NCBI GenBank assembly: GCA_965214125.1
Contig: CBDCBA010000006.1
Span: forward strand, 1-64,000
DNA length: 64,000 bases
DNA from: CBDCBA01 sp965214125
GTDB taxonomy: Bacteria > Planctomycetota > Phycisphaerae > Tepidisphaerales > Tepidisphaeraceae
Direction: 5' to 3'
The first letter of the stretch is position 1, and each line of letters begins with the position of its first letter. A program made the position numbers and the translations under genes. Under the pieces are notes generated by a model. The model had not been told where the DNA came from, did not search any database, and worked only from the letters and a program-made list of their open reading frames with translations. This document shows, piece after piece, positions 44,317 to 52,235 of this stretch.

Positions 44317-44994
44317 TCACACGTGCCCCAACAGCAGGCAGAGCATTAACGCGACCAGCGCCGGCACGGCGTGCGGCAACGGGCGGTCGATCGACTTGAA
44401 CCCACTACCCTCTTGGTCCTCACCCCCACCACCGCCACCACCCCCACCGCCACCGGCGTTGTAGACGGTCAGGTGCTGCCCCGCCGCAGCCGTCGTGGCA
44501 AGACCGAGTCGGCGGACGTTCAGCAGCGTGGTTGCCAGGATGATCGTGTTGCTCGCCAGGTGCGCCAGTTGCCCGCGGACCACCGCCCGCCCGACCACGA
44601 AGACGGCGCCGACGATCGCCTCGACGAGAAAGAGCGCCAAGATCCCGCCCGGCCCGATCCAGACGCCGGCGGCCATGTACAGCTTTGCGTCCCCCGCGCC
44701 GCGTGCGCCGAGGATGAACAGCGGGACCGCCAGGGCCGCACCGACGAGGAAACCGAGCAGCCCGTTGACGACGCCGACGCCCACGAGCCATCCGGCAGAG
44801 GCGGCCACGCCGTTGAGCAGGCCGAGGCCGCAGAGCGTGAACGTCAGCCAGTTGGGGATGCGGCGGGAGCGCCAATCGATGGCGGCGGCGGCGAGCATCG
44901 CGAGCATCAGCGGCGCCAGCGCGGCGACGTCCCGCCAGCGGTCGGGAGACCACCGTGCGGGCGAAACGATCTCGAAGCTGAGCAGGTCGGGCAT
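44317..44994 (-). CDS. cpaA: Prepilin peptidase CpaA/TadV with glycine-run extension
   Basis: 225 residues. The A24 aspartyl protease cuts and methylates Flp-type prepilins. Catalytic Asp residues lie in AAIDWRSRRIPNWLT and GARGAGDAKLY (GxGD). About six membrane helices. Standard CpaA is about 170 residues; here residues about 180-225 add a run of 11 Gly and a further hydrophobic segment (VPALVALMLCLLLGHV) of unknown role. Confidence 0.9.
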   Translation of the reverse strand: MPDLLSFEIVSPARWSPDRWRDVAALAPLMLAMLAAAAIDWRSRRIPNWLTFTLCGLGLLNGVAASAGWLVGVGVVNGLLGFLVGAALAVPLFILGARGAGDAKLYMAAGVWIGPGGILALFLVEAIVGAVFVVGRAVVRGQLAHLASNTIILATTLLNVRRLGLATTAAAGQHLTVYNAGGGGGGGGGGGEDQEGSGFKSIDRPLPHAVPALVALMLCLLLGHV

Positions 44995-45042
44995 GGCGAA
45001 AGTTGGCGTGAGGTGAGCGGGATGGGCCCGCGCTGTTGGATC

Positions 45043-45122
45043 GGTGGTAGCCGCGGAGCTTGCTCCGCGTGTCTGGCACTACTTATCGTTCGAAGCGCGG
45101 ATCAAGGTCCGCGGCTACCACC
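45043..45122. repeat. Long inverted-repeat element, family 4
   Basis: The arms begin GGTGGTAGCCGCGGA and end inversely, with two or three mismatches. Each arm has a nested palindrome (CGCGGAGCTTGCTCCGCG; CGCGGATCAAGGTCCGCG). It lies in the flp-cpaA spacer of the Tad locus. Confidence 0.83.
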
Positions 45123-45300
45123 AGCAAACGAAAGTGCAAGCTGCTCTAGTGCGCTTGTCGGCGCCACGCGGGGGTCACTTGAGCCGATGGCGGCGCAACG
45201 ATGCACGCCGCCGCCGGCCCAAGGCCGACGGCGGCGCGTCGCACTGCACACACTGCGCGATGTGGCGGCCCCGGCCATCGCGGCGGGGGCCGCCTTGGCT

Positions 45301-45525
45301 CTAGGATCCGGTCGACGACACGTTCACGTTCGTGACGGCGTTGCCCATCTCCTTGAACTTGTTGCCCATGGCACCGGCGAAGACCTTGATCGCCGCGATG
45401 GCGGCAATCACGATAAGGCCGGCAATGAGGGCGTACTCCAACAGCTCGCCGCCATCCTCTTCGGAGTAGAGCTTGGCGAGGGTGGGACGAACGATGTCCT
45501 TGGCGGACTTGAGGGTGGTCATCAT
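45301..45525 (-). CDS. flp: Flp/Fap-type major pilin
   Basis: 74 residues from ATG 45525, with AGGAGA about 8 bases upstream. The leader ends before the typical GGELLEYALIAGLIVIAAIA core; Glu at +5 and the following Tyr are Flp signatures. The remainder is a short amphipathic tail. Substrate of CpaA and building block of the Tad pilus. It is the promoter-proximal gene of the locus. Confidence 0.93.
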   Translation of the reverse strand: MMTTLKSAKDIVRPTLAKLYSEEDGGELLEYALIAGLIVIAAIAAIKVFAGAMGNKFKEMGNAVTNVNVSSTGS

Positions 45526-46049
45526 GGGATGCTCTCCTGTGTGCCGGGGTGCTCCCGGCAGGTTGTGCCGCGCGTCGGCGGCGGAAACTCGACCGACCGG
45601 CCTGCCCGCAACTGGATGGGCGGCAGTCGCGTTGCCACGTGGCGCGGCGGACTCGTGGCCGATGCGGCAACTCCGCGTCGCGGTCACCACGGCGGCGACC
45701 TTCTCGACAAACGGATTGCCTTCACGGCACCGGCCTCGCCGGCCTCAGGAAGAGCGGTGGCGGCGGCCCGCGGCCCGCACGCCGCCCAATTGGACGACAA
45801 CGCACCGATGGCCCACGCCTGCATCTTCCCCGGAGCGTTCAAGCACCTCCCGAGGGAGACGCCGTTGGAGCGACTGGCACGTCGCCGGGCTTGGCCACCG
45901 TGGCCTGACCCGTCGGACCCCCGCTCCGCGGCAGGGTTCGATCTCCAACCCTCCAATCGGAACGGCCGTCACGCCACTTAATGATCCCACGAAAAAACGC
46001 GCCTCGGTCGAAGCGCGTCCGTCGGCTGTCAAATGTCGAAGCCCTCTCG
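45526..46049. other. Spacer upstream of flp
   Basis: This 520-base stretch has no gene I can support. It must hold the flp promoter and carries the terminator of the next gene (45991-46018). Confidence 0.5.
45991..46018 (-). terminator. Rho-independent terminator of the gene at 46050
   Basis: On the minus strand ACGCGC, loop, GCGCGT is followed by TTTTTT. It lies 30 bases after the stop codon of the gene at 46050. Confidence 0.8.
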
Positions 46050-46550
46050 CTACCCCAGCCGCAGGCTCGCCTCGGGGTGCGCCACAACGTTCACCAGCGC
46101 CCCCTGCTCGATTGGGCCGTTCGCCAGGTCAATCGCGCTGGCGTCCTCGGGCAGCTCCACGAGCACCATCGCCCCCGCCTGCACGAGCAACTGCCCAGTG
46201 CCGTGGGCGCCGCCTTCCCACAGGTCGATCACGCGCCCCTGCACGATGCGTGTCGCGCCGACGATCGGGACCACAAAGTTCCCGCCGCTGGGCACCGTGT
46301 AGACCTTGCGGGCCTCGACGTGGACCAGCGCCTTCACCGGCTTGCTGACTTTGGCGGTAACGTCGTCGCCGGCGGCGAGGTGCAACTCGTACTGCGTGCC
46401 ACGCGGCTGGAAGGCAACGATGCCCCCCCCGCGACTCTCGACGATCTTGCCGCGCCCCGCGTGCGCCAACGCGGCAGGACTCGGGTCAAGCTGCGCGGGC
46501 GTCGGAACGTCGGCGACAGGCGTGGCGGCGGGAGGGGCGTACTGAGTCAT
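46050..46550 (-). CDS. Conserved-looking hypothetical protein (166 aa)
   Basis: Not recognised. The first 30 residues are Pro/Ala-rich and probably disordered. The rest is beta-type (IVESRGGGIVAFQPRG, ALVHVEARKVYTVPSGGNFV, VGATRIVQGRVIDLWEGG, LLVQAGAMVLVELPED). No signal peptide or membrane segment, so it is probably cytosolic. A clear terminator follows; transcription appears monocistronic. Confidence 0.7.
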   Translation of the reverse strand: MTQYAPPAATPVADVPTPAQLDPSPAALAHAGRGKIVESRGGGIVAFQPRGTQYELHLAAGDDVTAKVSKPVKALVHVEARKVYTVPSGGNFVVPIVGATRIVQGRVIDLWEGGAHGTGQLLVQAGAMVLVELPEDASAIDLANGPIEQGALVNVVAHPEASLRLG

Positions 46551-46656
46551 GGTGGGTGCGGCCTGAACGTCGGGGCGACCGCGGGCACTCTACGGCGCCC
46601 CGCCGGCCGGGCAAAGTCCGGGAACGCACGGGCCACCCGTCGCCCTACCGTTGCCC

Positions 46657-47478
46657 ATGCGCATGCCGTTCCTGCATCGTCCGCCTAGTCGTGGCGGGTT
46701 CACTCTGGTCGAGCTGCTCGTGGTGATCGGCATCATCGCGTTGCTGATCGGCATCCTGCTGCCGGTGCTGTCCGAGGCGCGGCGCGCCGGGCGGGCGACG
46801 GTCTGCCTGTCGAACCTGCGGCAGGTCCACGCCGCCTTCGTGCTGTACGGCAACGACAACAAGGGCGTGGTCCCGATCGGATACCGGCGGACCAAGCAGT
46901 TCAACAGCATGATCTACAGCCGCACGACCGACAGCTACGTGCTGTTCGGCAAGCTCCACGAGAGCGGCCTGACGAGCGACGGCGGCACCTACTTCTGCCC
47001 GAGCGAGCAGAACCCGCAGTTCCAGTGGGACGTGCCCGAAAACCCCTGGCCCCCCGGCGAGGGCGCGAATGCGGCCAGCAACACCTTCAGCGGCTACGCG
47101 AGCCGACCCATCGTTGAGCTGCCCGACGACTGGGCCAACCCGCCCGAGCGCCTGCGGCCGCTGCGCCTGCCGAAGCTGTCACGCCTCGGCAACGACGCGA
47201 TCTTCGCCGACGTGATGAACAGCCCAGACCGCCTCGACACGCGGCACGTCGACTTCGTCAACGTCCTCAGCGCCGGCGGGTCGGCCACGCGGTTCGACCG
47301 CGACCGGTTTCCACAGGCCTTCCCCGTCCTGACGGTGGACGACTTGGGCCGGCCGACGTCGCTGGGCGACTTCGACGGCGGCTTCGAGGACCTGCCGCCC
47401 CCCGCCGGCTGGCCGCCGGACCCGCAGTGGGACGACGAGCAGGACGCGATCTGGGCCACCTTCGACCACGGGGCCTGA
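46657..47478 (+). CDS. Type II pseudopilin-like protein
   Basis: 273 residues from ATG 46657 (a TTG two codons earlier is less likely). The leader ends in RGG, then FTLVELLVVIGIIALLIGIL and LPVLSEARRAGRA, the prepilin N-terminus typical of planctomycete DUF1559-like proteins. CLSNLRQVHAAFVLYGNDNK is also typical. The C-terminal domain has beta/loop sequences. It is probably exported and cleaved by a prepilin peptidase. A close relative of the N-terminus is encoded at 51210. Confidence 0.9.
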   Translation: MRMPFLHRPPSRGGFTLVELLVVIGIIALLIGILLPVLSEARRAGRATVCLSNLRQVHAAFVLYGNDNKGVVPIGYRRTKQFNSMIYSRTTDSYVLFGKLHESGLTSDGGTYFCPSEQNPQFQWDVPENPWPPGEGANAASNTFSGYASRPIVELPDDWANPPERLRPLRLPKLSRLGNDAIFADVMNSPDRLDTRHVDFVNVLSAGGSATRFDRDRFPQAFPVLTVDDLGRPTSLGDFDGGFEDLPPPAGWPPDPQWDDEQDAIWATFDHGA

Positions 47479-47489
47479 GGCTTGCCGCC

Positions 47490-48077
47490 GTGCTTTTCGC
47501 ACCCGCCGCCATTCTCGACCGGGCCATCGTCGGCAGCGATCTGTTGACGCCCGACGACGGCGCGACCACCCTGCGCGCCCAGCTCGACCGCCGCGGGCCG
47601 ACGTTGCTCGTCTTCCTTCGCCACGGCGGTGCCCTGAGCCGGGAGGGGATTCGGGCGGTGCGGGTCGCGAGCGACCGGTCGCCGCTCTACCCGCGCGTAA
47701 TCTTCGTCCACCCCGGCCGCCCGAGTGCGGGTCGCTACCTGCTCCATGCCTCCTGGCCCGGCACGCCAGCCATCAGCGATCCACGCCGTGATCTCTTCGA
47801 GGCCTTCGGACTCCGTAGGGATGACCCACGCCGCCTCGGCTTCTGGCAACGCGGCATCCAGGCGGTGCTGGGCGTAGATCAATCGGGCCACCGCATCGGG
47901 AGCGGCGGGCTCGCGGGCAGTGTGCTCCTCGCGCAAGCGTCCGATCCGACCGGCGCGGCCCATGTCCTTTGGCGGCACGAGCCCGCCGACGCTTCCGACC
48001 TGCCGGATTACATCCCGCTCGCCACGTACGGCCGTCGCTCGTGCAACAACGCCTCCACCGCCGGCGGGACGAGATAG
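47490..48077 (+). CDS. Peroxiredoxin-like (AhpC/TSA-2 type) protein lacking catalytic cysteines
   Basis: 195 residues from GTG 47490. The thioredoxin-like fold is seen in LLVFLRHGGALSREGIRAVR. In PF13911-type proteins this place reads FLRHFGCxFCRE; both Cys are replaced here (GGALSRE). The rest (PRVIFVHPG, LFEAFGL, GLAGSVLLAQ) matches the family. Probably a non-catalytic relative. The 3' end overlaps the convergent nadD by 70 bases. Confidence 0.75.
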   Translation: MLFAPAAILDRAIVGSDLLTPDDGATTLRAQLDRRGPTLLVFLRHGGALSREGIRAVRVASDRSPLYPRVIFVHPGRPSAGRYLLHASWPGTPAISDPRRDLFEAFGLRRDDPRRLGFWQRGIQAVLGVDQSGHRIGSGGLAGSVLLAQASDPTGAAHVLWRHEPADASDLPDYIPLATYGRRSCNNASTAGGTR

Positions 48078-48640
48078 CGCACCGACCGCCCCTCGCGCAG
48101 TCGCCGCCGAACGTCGGTTGAACTGATCTCGATGCGCGGCACCGCGACGACGGATTCCGACAAGTGCCGGACGGTTGGCGGCAGCGAATCGATGTCCAGC
48201 CGATGTCCACCGCGGGCCATGACCGTGAACTGCACGAGCGTGGCCGGCTTGGCAGTGAGCTCTTCGGCCCGGTGCCACGTTGGCAGACCGGGCAACAAAT
48301 CGACGCCGATTAGCCAGTGGATGATGCCCCCGCCTTGCTCCGTTCGAATCTGCTCGGCGGTGTCGGCGGTGAAACTCATACCGTCCCGTCGCACCTCGCG
48401 ATCATCGACCGTGAAGAAGTCGTCATCGGCGACGGCGGCGCGCGTGAGTTCGAGACGAAGGGCCGCGGGGGCGACCTCCGGGTCGTTCACCTTATGGGGA
48501 TTCTGCCCCGCGACGATCAGCCGCACCCGGTCGAATTCACCCGCCTCGGCGGCGGCGCGGGCCGTGATGAGGTGGCCGACGTGCGGCGGGTTGAAGCTGC
48601 CGCCAAGGCAGAGTTCCCAGGGAAGATCGTGCTTTTTCAC
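48008..48640 (-). CDS. nadD: Nicotinate-nucleotide adenylyltransferase
   Basis: 210 residues. Joins ATP with nicotinate mononucleotide in NAD synthesis. The ATP-binding motif GGSFNPPHVGHLITA lies near the N-terminus; IHWLIGVDLLPGLPTWHRAE and the ISSTDVRRRLREGRSVRYLV motif near the end. Length is typical. Overlaps the end of the opposing gene. Confidence 0.95.
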   Translation of the reverse strand: MKKHDLPWELCLGGSFNPPHVGHLITARAAAEAGEFDRVRLIVAGQNPHKVNDPEVAPAALRLELTRAAVADDDFFTVDDREVRRDGMSFTADTAEQIRTEQGGGIIHWLIGVDLLPGLPTWHRAEELTAKPATLVQFTVMARGGHRLDIDSLPPTVRHLSESVVAVPRIEISSTDVRRRLREGRSVRYLVPPAVEALLHERRPYVASGM

Positions 48641-49339
48641 GGCCTGAGCGTAGCGGTCCGGCGGGCGGGCGCGGGGCCGCTTGACCCGGCCCGGCTATGG
48701 CGACGTGGGCTCCCCTGTCTAAGTCGCGCGGATTTTTGTTGACACCGTTTGCAGAAGCTTTATGTTCCGCGTCCCGGCACTGCCCGCCGCCCGACCCGGT
48801 CGGCGTTCGGTGCCAACGCAGGTGAGACCCAGCCAGCCCGGCCAACGGGCGTGCGATGCCCCGACCGTCGAGGCGTCTGGCCCTCTCACCGCGGGATGCC
48901 GCCTCGCTTGAACGGGCGAGACTGCATCTTGCGGTCGAGCGGTGGCGAAAGTCTCCGCGTCCCATCGATTGGCGTCGCGTTTGCGAGCGGGGCGAGCATC
49001 GGACTTGTCCGAGGTTCGCGACCGCGGCGGACGACGCGACCGATCGGCGGGTCGGGCCCTCTCCCTGGCGGGTGGAGGACTTCCCGAGCCGGCGTGGCGT
49101 GCCCGCCGCCGTCGCGAACGACGGCGACGTGCCCGGCGTGCCTGACGCGGCGCGGAAATTGCTTGTAGGAACAACCATTGCCTCGCCGGCGCGTGTCTTC
49201 TTCGGAGGGCCGACCCGAGTGAAGGCCTTTCACCCCGACGACTGACATCCACCCGCCGGAGTCGACCGCCCCCGCGGTTCCACCACGACGCCGGCACCTG
49301 AGATCCCCACCGATCAAGAACTAAGAAGGCGAGTAGGAC
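48641..49339. other. Long leader region upstream of the sigma-factor gene
   Basis: About 700 bases without a gene I can support. Short open frames exist but none has recognisable content. It holds a sigma-70-like promoter at 48739-48766. Confidence 0.5.
48739..48766 (+). promoter_or_regulatory. Sigma-70-like promoter before the sigma-factor gene
   Basis: TTGACA (48739-48744), 16 bases, TATGTT (48761-48766), an unusually A/T-rich patch in this sequence. If used, the 5' leader of the sigma-factor gene is about 570 bases long. Confidence 0.55.
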
Positions 49340-50500
49340 ATGAGCGCCACCACCAAGACGAAGCCGGCGGCGAAGGACACGGCCGCCGAGGCCAACGACA
49401 CCGTAGAAAAGAAGCGGCGCGAGCCGATTCCCCGCCTCCTCCGCGCCCGCGTCGATCAGTTGATGCAGGAGGAGTTCGACTTCATGGACTCCGAGCAGTT
49501 CAAGAACAAGGGCATCGAGAAGGAGCTCTTCGAGGAAGAGATCCCGCGCCTGCCCCTTGTGGACTGGTATCAGCCCACGCGCGACGACGCGTTCGAGAAG
49601 CAGGAGAGCGTCTCCTCCCCCACGCTGATGAAGCCGGCGGAGGAGAAGCTGATGTTCCTGCGCTTCAACTTCGCGAAGCTCAAGATCGGCCGCATTCAGC
49701 GGCGGATCAAGCGCAAGGGCGTGAACAACCTCGAGCGTAAAGACGCCAAGGAGCTCGTCCAGTGGTTCAACCGCTTCGAGCATTTGCGCGAGTACCTGGT
49801 CCGCACCAACCTCGCGCTCGTTCTGGCCATGGCCAAGCGGACGCGGTTGGGCGACGTGGACTTCGCGGAGGTCGTCTCCGAAGGCAACATGGCGCTGATC
49901 CGGGCCGTCGACAAGTTCAACGTTGACAAGGGCTTCAAGTTCAGCACCTACGCCTGCCGCGCGATCCTGAAGGCGTTCAGCCGCACCGCGATGAAGCACT
50001 CGCGTCACCGCCAGCGCTTTCCCGTCGAGTTCGAGCCGGACCTGGAGAAGTCCAACTGGCTCGAGACCAAGCGCGGCGACGTCCGCGAGGACTGCGTCTA
50101 CGAGCTCAAGCAGATCGTCGACCGCAACGTCGCCGACCTGACCGACGTGGAGCAGACCGTGCTGCGCGAGCGCTTCAACTGGGACCAGAACGCCAACAGC
50201 CCCAAGACGCTCGAGCAGGTCGGCAAGATCATCGGCGTGACGAAGGAGCGGGTCCGTCAGATCCAGAACAAGGCCCTGACCAAGATCCGCAAGCTCATGG
50301 AGGAAGGCGTGCTGCGTCACGACGCCCGCGAGCGTGAGTTCGACACCGACGGCCTGCGCGATCGGATCGAAGCGTTCGAGACCGCCCGCGTGGAGGCCGA
50401 GCAGCGTGGTGAGTTCCTCGACGTCTTCGCCGATGAGCCGCTGACGTACGACGCCGACGCCTTCGAGCTCGACCCCGAGCCCGTCGGCGCTTCCCGCTGA
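49340..50500 (+). CDS. Sigma-70 family RNA polymerase sigma factor
   Basis: 386 residues. The N-terminus is charged. Region 2 spans about 145-215 (LVRTNLALVLAMAKRT, DVDFAEVVSEGNMALIRAVD, FKFSTYACRAILKAFSR). Region 4 (about 265-325) ends in the helix-turn-helix LEQVGKIIGVTKERVRQIQN, ALTKIRKLM, as in group 1/2 factors. An acidic tail of 50 residues follows. Possibly a principal-like sigma, but region 1.2 is diverged. A strong terminator at 50525 ends the transcript. Confidence 0.92.
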   Translation: MSATTKTKPAAKDTAAEANDTVEKKRREPIPRLLRARVDQLMQEEFDFMDSEQFKNKGIEKELFEEEIPRLPLVDWYQPTRDDAFEKQESVSSPTLMKPAEEKLMFLRFNFAKLKIGRIQRRIKRKGVNNLERKDAKELVQWFNRFEHLREYLVRTNLALVLAMAKRTRLGDVDFAEVVSEGNMALIRAVDKFNVDKGFKFSTYACRAILKAFSRTAMKHSRHRQRFPVEFEPDLEKSNWLETKRGDVREDCVYELKQIVDRNVADLTDVEQTVLRERFNWDQNANSPKTLEQVGKIIGVTKERVRQIQNKALTKIRKLMEEGVLRHDAREREFDTDGLRDRIEAFETARVEAEQRGEFLDVFADEPLTYDADAFELDPEPVGASR

Positions 50501-50524
50501 GGCAGTTGCGATTGACCGTAGTCG

Positions 50525-50558
50525 CGCCCGCCGATGCGTTGCATCGGCGGGCGTTTTT
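50525..50558 (+). terminator. Rho-independent terminator
   Basis: CGCCCGCCGATGC pairs with GCATCGGCGGGCG across GTT and is followed by TTTTT. Confidence 0.92.
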
Positions 50559-50648
50559 ACATTGGGGACATCCGCGGTAGGCTTTCCATCGAACTGTTCC
50601 ACAGGCGCCTGCCCCGGCGTCGTGTCCCGCTGTCGAGGAGTCTGCCCG

Positions 50649-51140
50649 ATGGGCCTGCGCGAAAAGATCAACAAGAACCCGGCGATCGGCTTCGCTCTGG
50701 CCGCCCTCGGCCTGGTGTTGGCGGCGGCGCTCGTGTTTTGGACGCTGAGCAGCAACAGCGCGCCCGAGCCGCCGGAAACGGAGTTCTACTCCGTCGATGA
50801 TGGCGCCACCTGGTTTGAGGCCCCCAAGAGTCGTTACGCCCCGTTCGAGCACGAGGGCCAAACCGCCGTCCGGGCGGTTGTCTTCACGTGCGGCGGCGAC
50901 GAGTTCGTGGGCTACCTGGAACGGTACCGGGCCGACTTCCACGAGCAGTTCATGGCCGCCACCGCCGACGGCGGAGCGCCCAGCCCAGGGCTTGTGCAGG
51001 CGGCGTCGCTCAGCGGGCTCGAGGTCAAGAAGCCCGGCGAGGACGCGTGGGTCGGCAAGGACAACGGGGCCGAGTTCGGCCGCGTGCAAACGGTGCGTTG
51101 CCCCGACGGCACGCTCGCCAAGCCGGTGTTTCCGGATTGA
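50649..51140 (+). CDS. Single-span membrane protein
   Basis: 163 residues. A short cytoplasmic start (MGLREKINKNPA) leads to one membrane helix (IGFALAALGLVLAAALVFWTL), then a soluble domain beginning EFYSVDDGATWFEAPKSRYA and PFEHEGQTAVRAVVFTCGGD. Function not recognised. It lies between the sigma factor and a pseudopilin gene. Confidence 0.75.
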   Translation: MGLREKINKNPAIGFALAALGLVLAAALVFWTLSSNSAPEPPETEFYSVDDGATWFEAPKSRYAPFEHEGQTAVRAVVFTCGGDEFVGYLERYRADFHEQFMAATADGGAPSPGLVQAASLSGLEVKKPGEDAWVGKDNGAEFGRVQTVRCPDGTLAKPVFPD

Positions 51141-51209
51141 CCATTGGATTTCAGGAACGTGTCCGCCGGCCTCGCTCACGCTTGGCTGGCTCATTGACGC
51201 GGAGGACTT

Positions 51210-52208
51210 ATGAAACGACCCACTCACTCAACGCACTCATCCCACCCACGCACGCGCGGCTTCACCCTGGTGGAGCTGCTAGTTGTCATCGGCATCATCG
51301 CCCTGCTGATCGGCATCCTGCTCCCGACGCTGTCCCAGGCGCGGCAGGCGGCCAACTCGGTGGCCTGCCAGTCGAACATGCGGCAGATTGGGCAGGGCCT
51401 GACCTTCTACACCAACGACGCCGACTTCGCCCTGCCCTGGGGCTGGATCGACAAGCCTTACGAAGCCGGCAGCTTCGAGGTCGCCGAATACCACTGGTGG
51501 ATCCCCGTGTCGGAGAATCTTGAGATCGCCTCCGACCTGACGCGCACCAGCATGGAGGACAACCGCTTCTCCGTCTCGCGGGCGCTGAGCCCGATACTGC
51601 TGGACTACGACACGCGGCCGGGCTTTTCGGACGGCGTTCCGGCGGCGCACTACACCGCAAACGAGCGGATCATGCCGTACAAGAACCTGATCGGCAATCC
51701 AGGCTTCTCGACGGGGACGCTGCCCGCGGGTCGCATCGTGGACGACCAGGTGAAGATCACGCAGATCGCCAGTTCCTCGAACACGGCGGCCATCTGGGAC
51801 GGCCCGCAGATCGTCAACTGGCGCAACGCCAGCGCCTGGTCGCGGTCGGCGCACGGCGACGGCTTCAGCATGGGCGGCTACGGTCAATGGTTCGGCTTCG
51901 AACTACCCGCCGGGCAGTTGCAGGGCGGCTGGGCCGTCGAAAACTACGACCTTCCGCTCGCCCTCGGCATCAACAATGGCCCCGAGAACCGCACGCGGGA
52001 GGGCCAGGAGCGTTACAACGTCGACGCGATCGAGGTCTTCCCCGAGTTCGTGACCGAGTGGCCGACCGTCATGCGGTTCCGGCACAAGGGCAACACGTCG
52101 ATCAACATGCTCTTCGTTGATGGCCACGTCGAGGCGCGCGTGCTCGGCAACGTGTTGGCCCGCGACGTCGCGGTCGACATGACCATCCCGCGCGGCATCG
52201 AGCCGTGA
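51210..52208 (+). CDS. Type II pseudopilin-like protein
   Basis: 332 residues. The leader ends RG, then FTLVELLVVIGIIALLIGIL and LPTLSQARQAANSVACQSNM, followed by RQIGQGLTFYTNDADF. C-terminal NTSINMLFVDGHVEARVLGN is the DUF1559-like ending found in planctomycete pseudopilins. Preceded by GGAGGA. Related to 46657 at the N-terminus only. Confidence 0.92.
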   Translation: MKRPTHSTHSSHPRTRGFTLVELLVVIGIIALLIGILLPTLSQARQAANSVACQSNMRQIGQGLTFYTNDADFALPWGWIDKPYEAGSFEVAEYHWWIPVSENLEIASDLTRTSMEDNRFSVSRALSPILLDYDTRPGFSDGVPAAHYTANERIMPYKNLIGNPGFSTGTLPAGRIVDDQVKITQIASSSNTAAIWDGPQIVNWRNASAWSRSAHGDGFSMGGYGQWFGFELPAGQLQGGWAVENYDLPLALGINNGPENRTREGQERYNVDAIEVFPEFVTEWPTVMRFRHKGNTSINMLFVDGHVEARVLGNVLARDVAVDMTIPRGIEP

Positions 52209-52235
52209 TGCATTGAGCCCGCCCATCGAGTGAAA

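Noticed and set aside
45930..45965. tRNA T-arm-like GGGTTCGATCTCC
   Set aside because: No matching stem, no anticodon or D-arm in the 80 bases upstream, and no acceptor pairing.
48856..49245. Possible 129-residue protein in the sigma-factor leader
   Set aside because: No conserved motif, no ribosome-binding site, and Arg/Pro-rich composition typical of non-coding GC-rich DNA.
48719..50755. Very long open frame (678 codons) on the minus strand across the sigma-factor gene
   Set aside because: It is antisense to a clearly recognisable sigma factor; long antisense frames are expected at this GC content and its translation is low-complexity.
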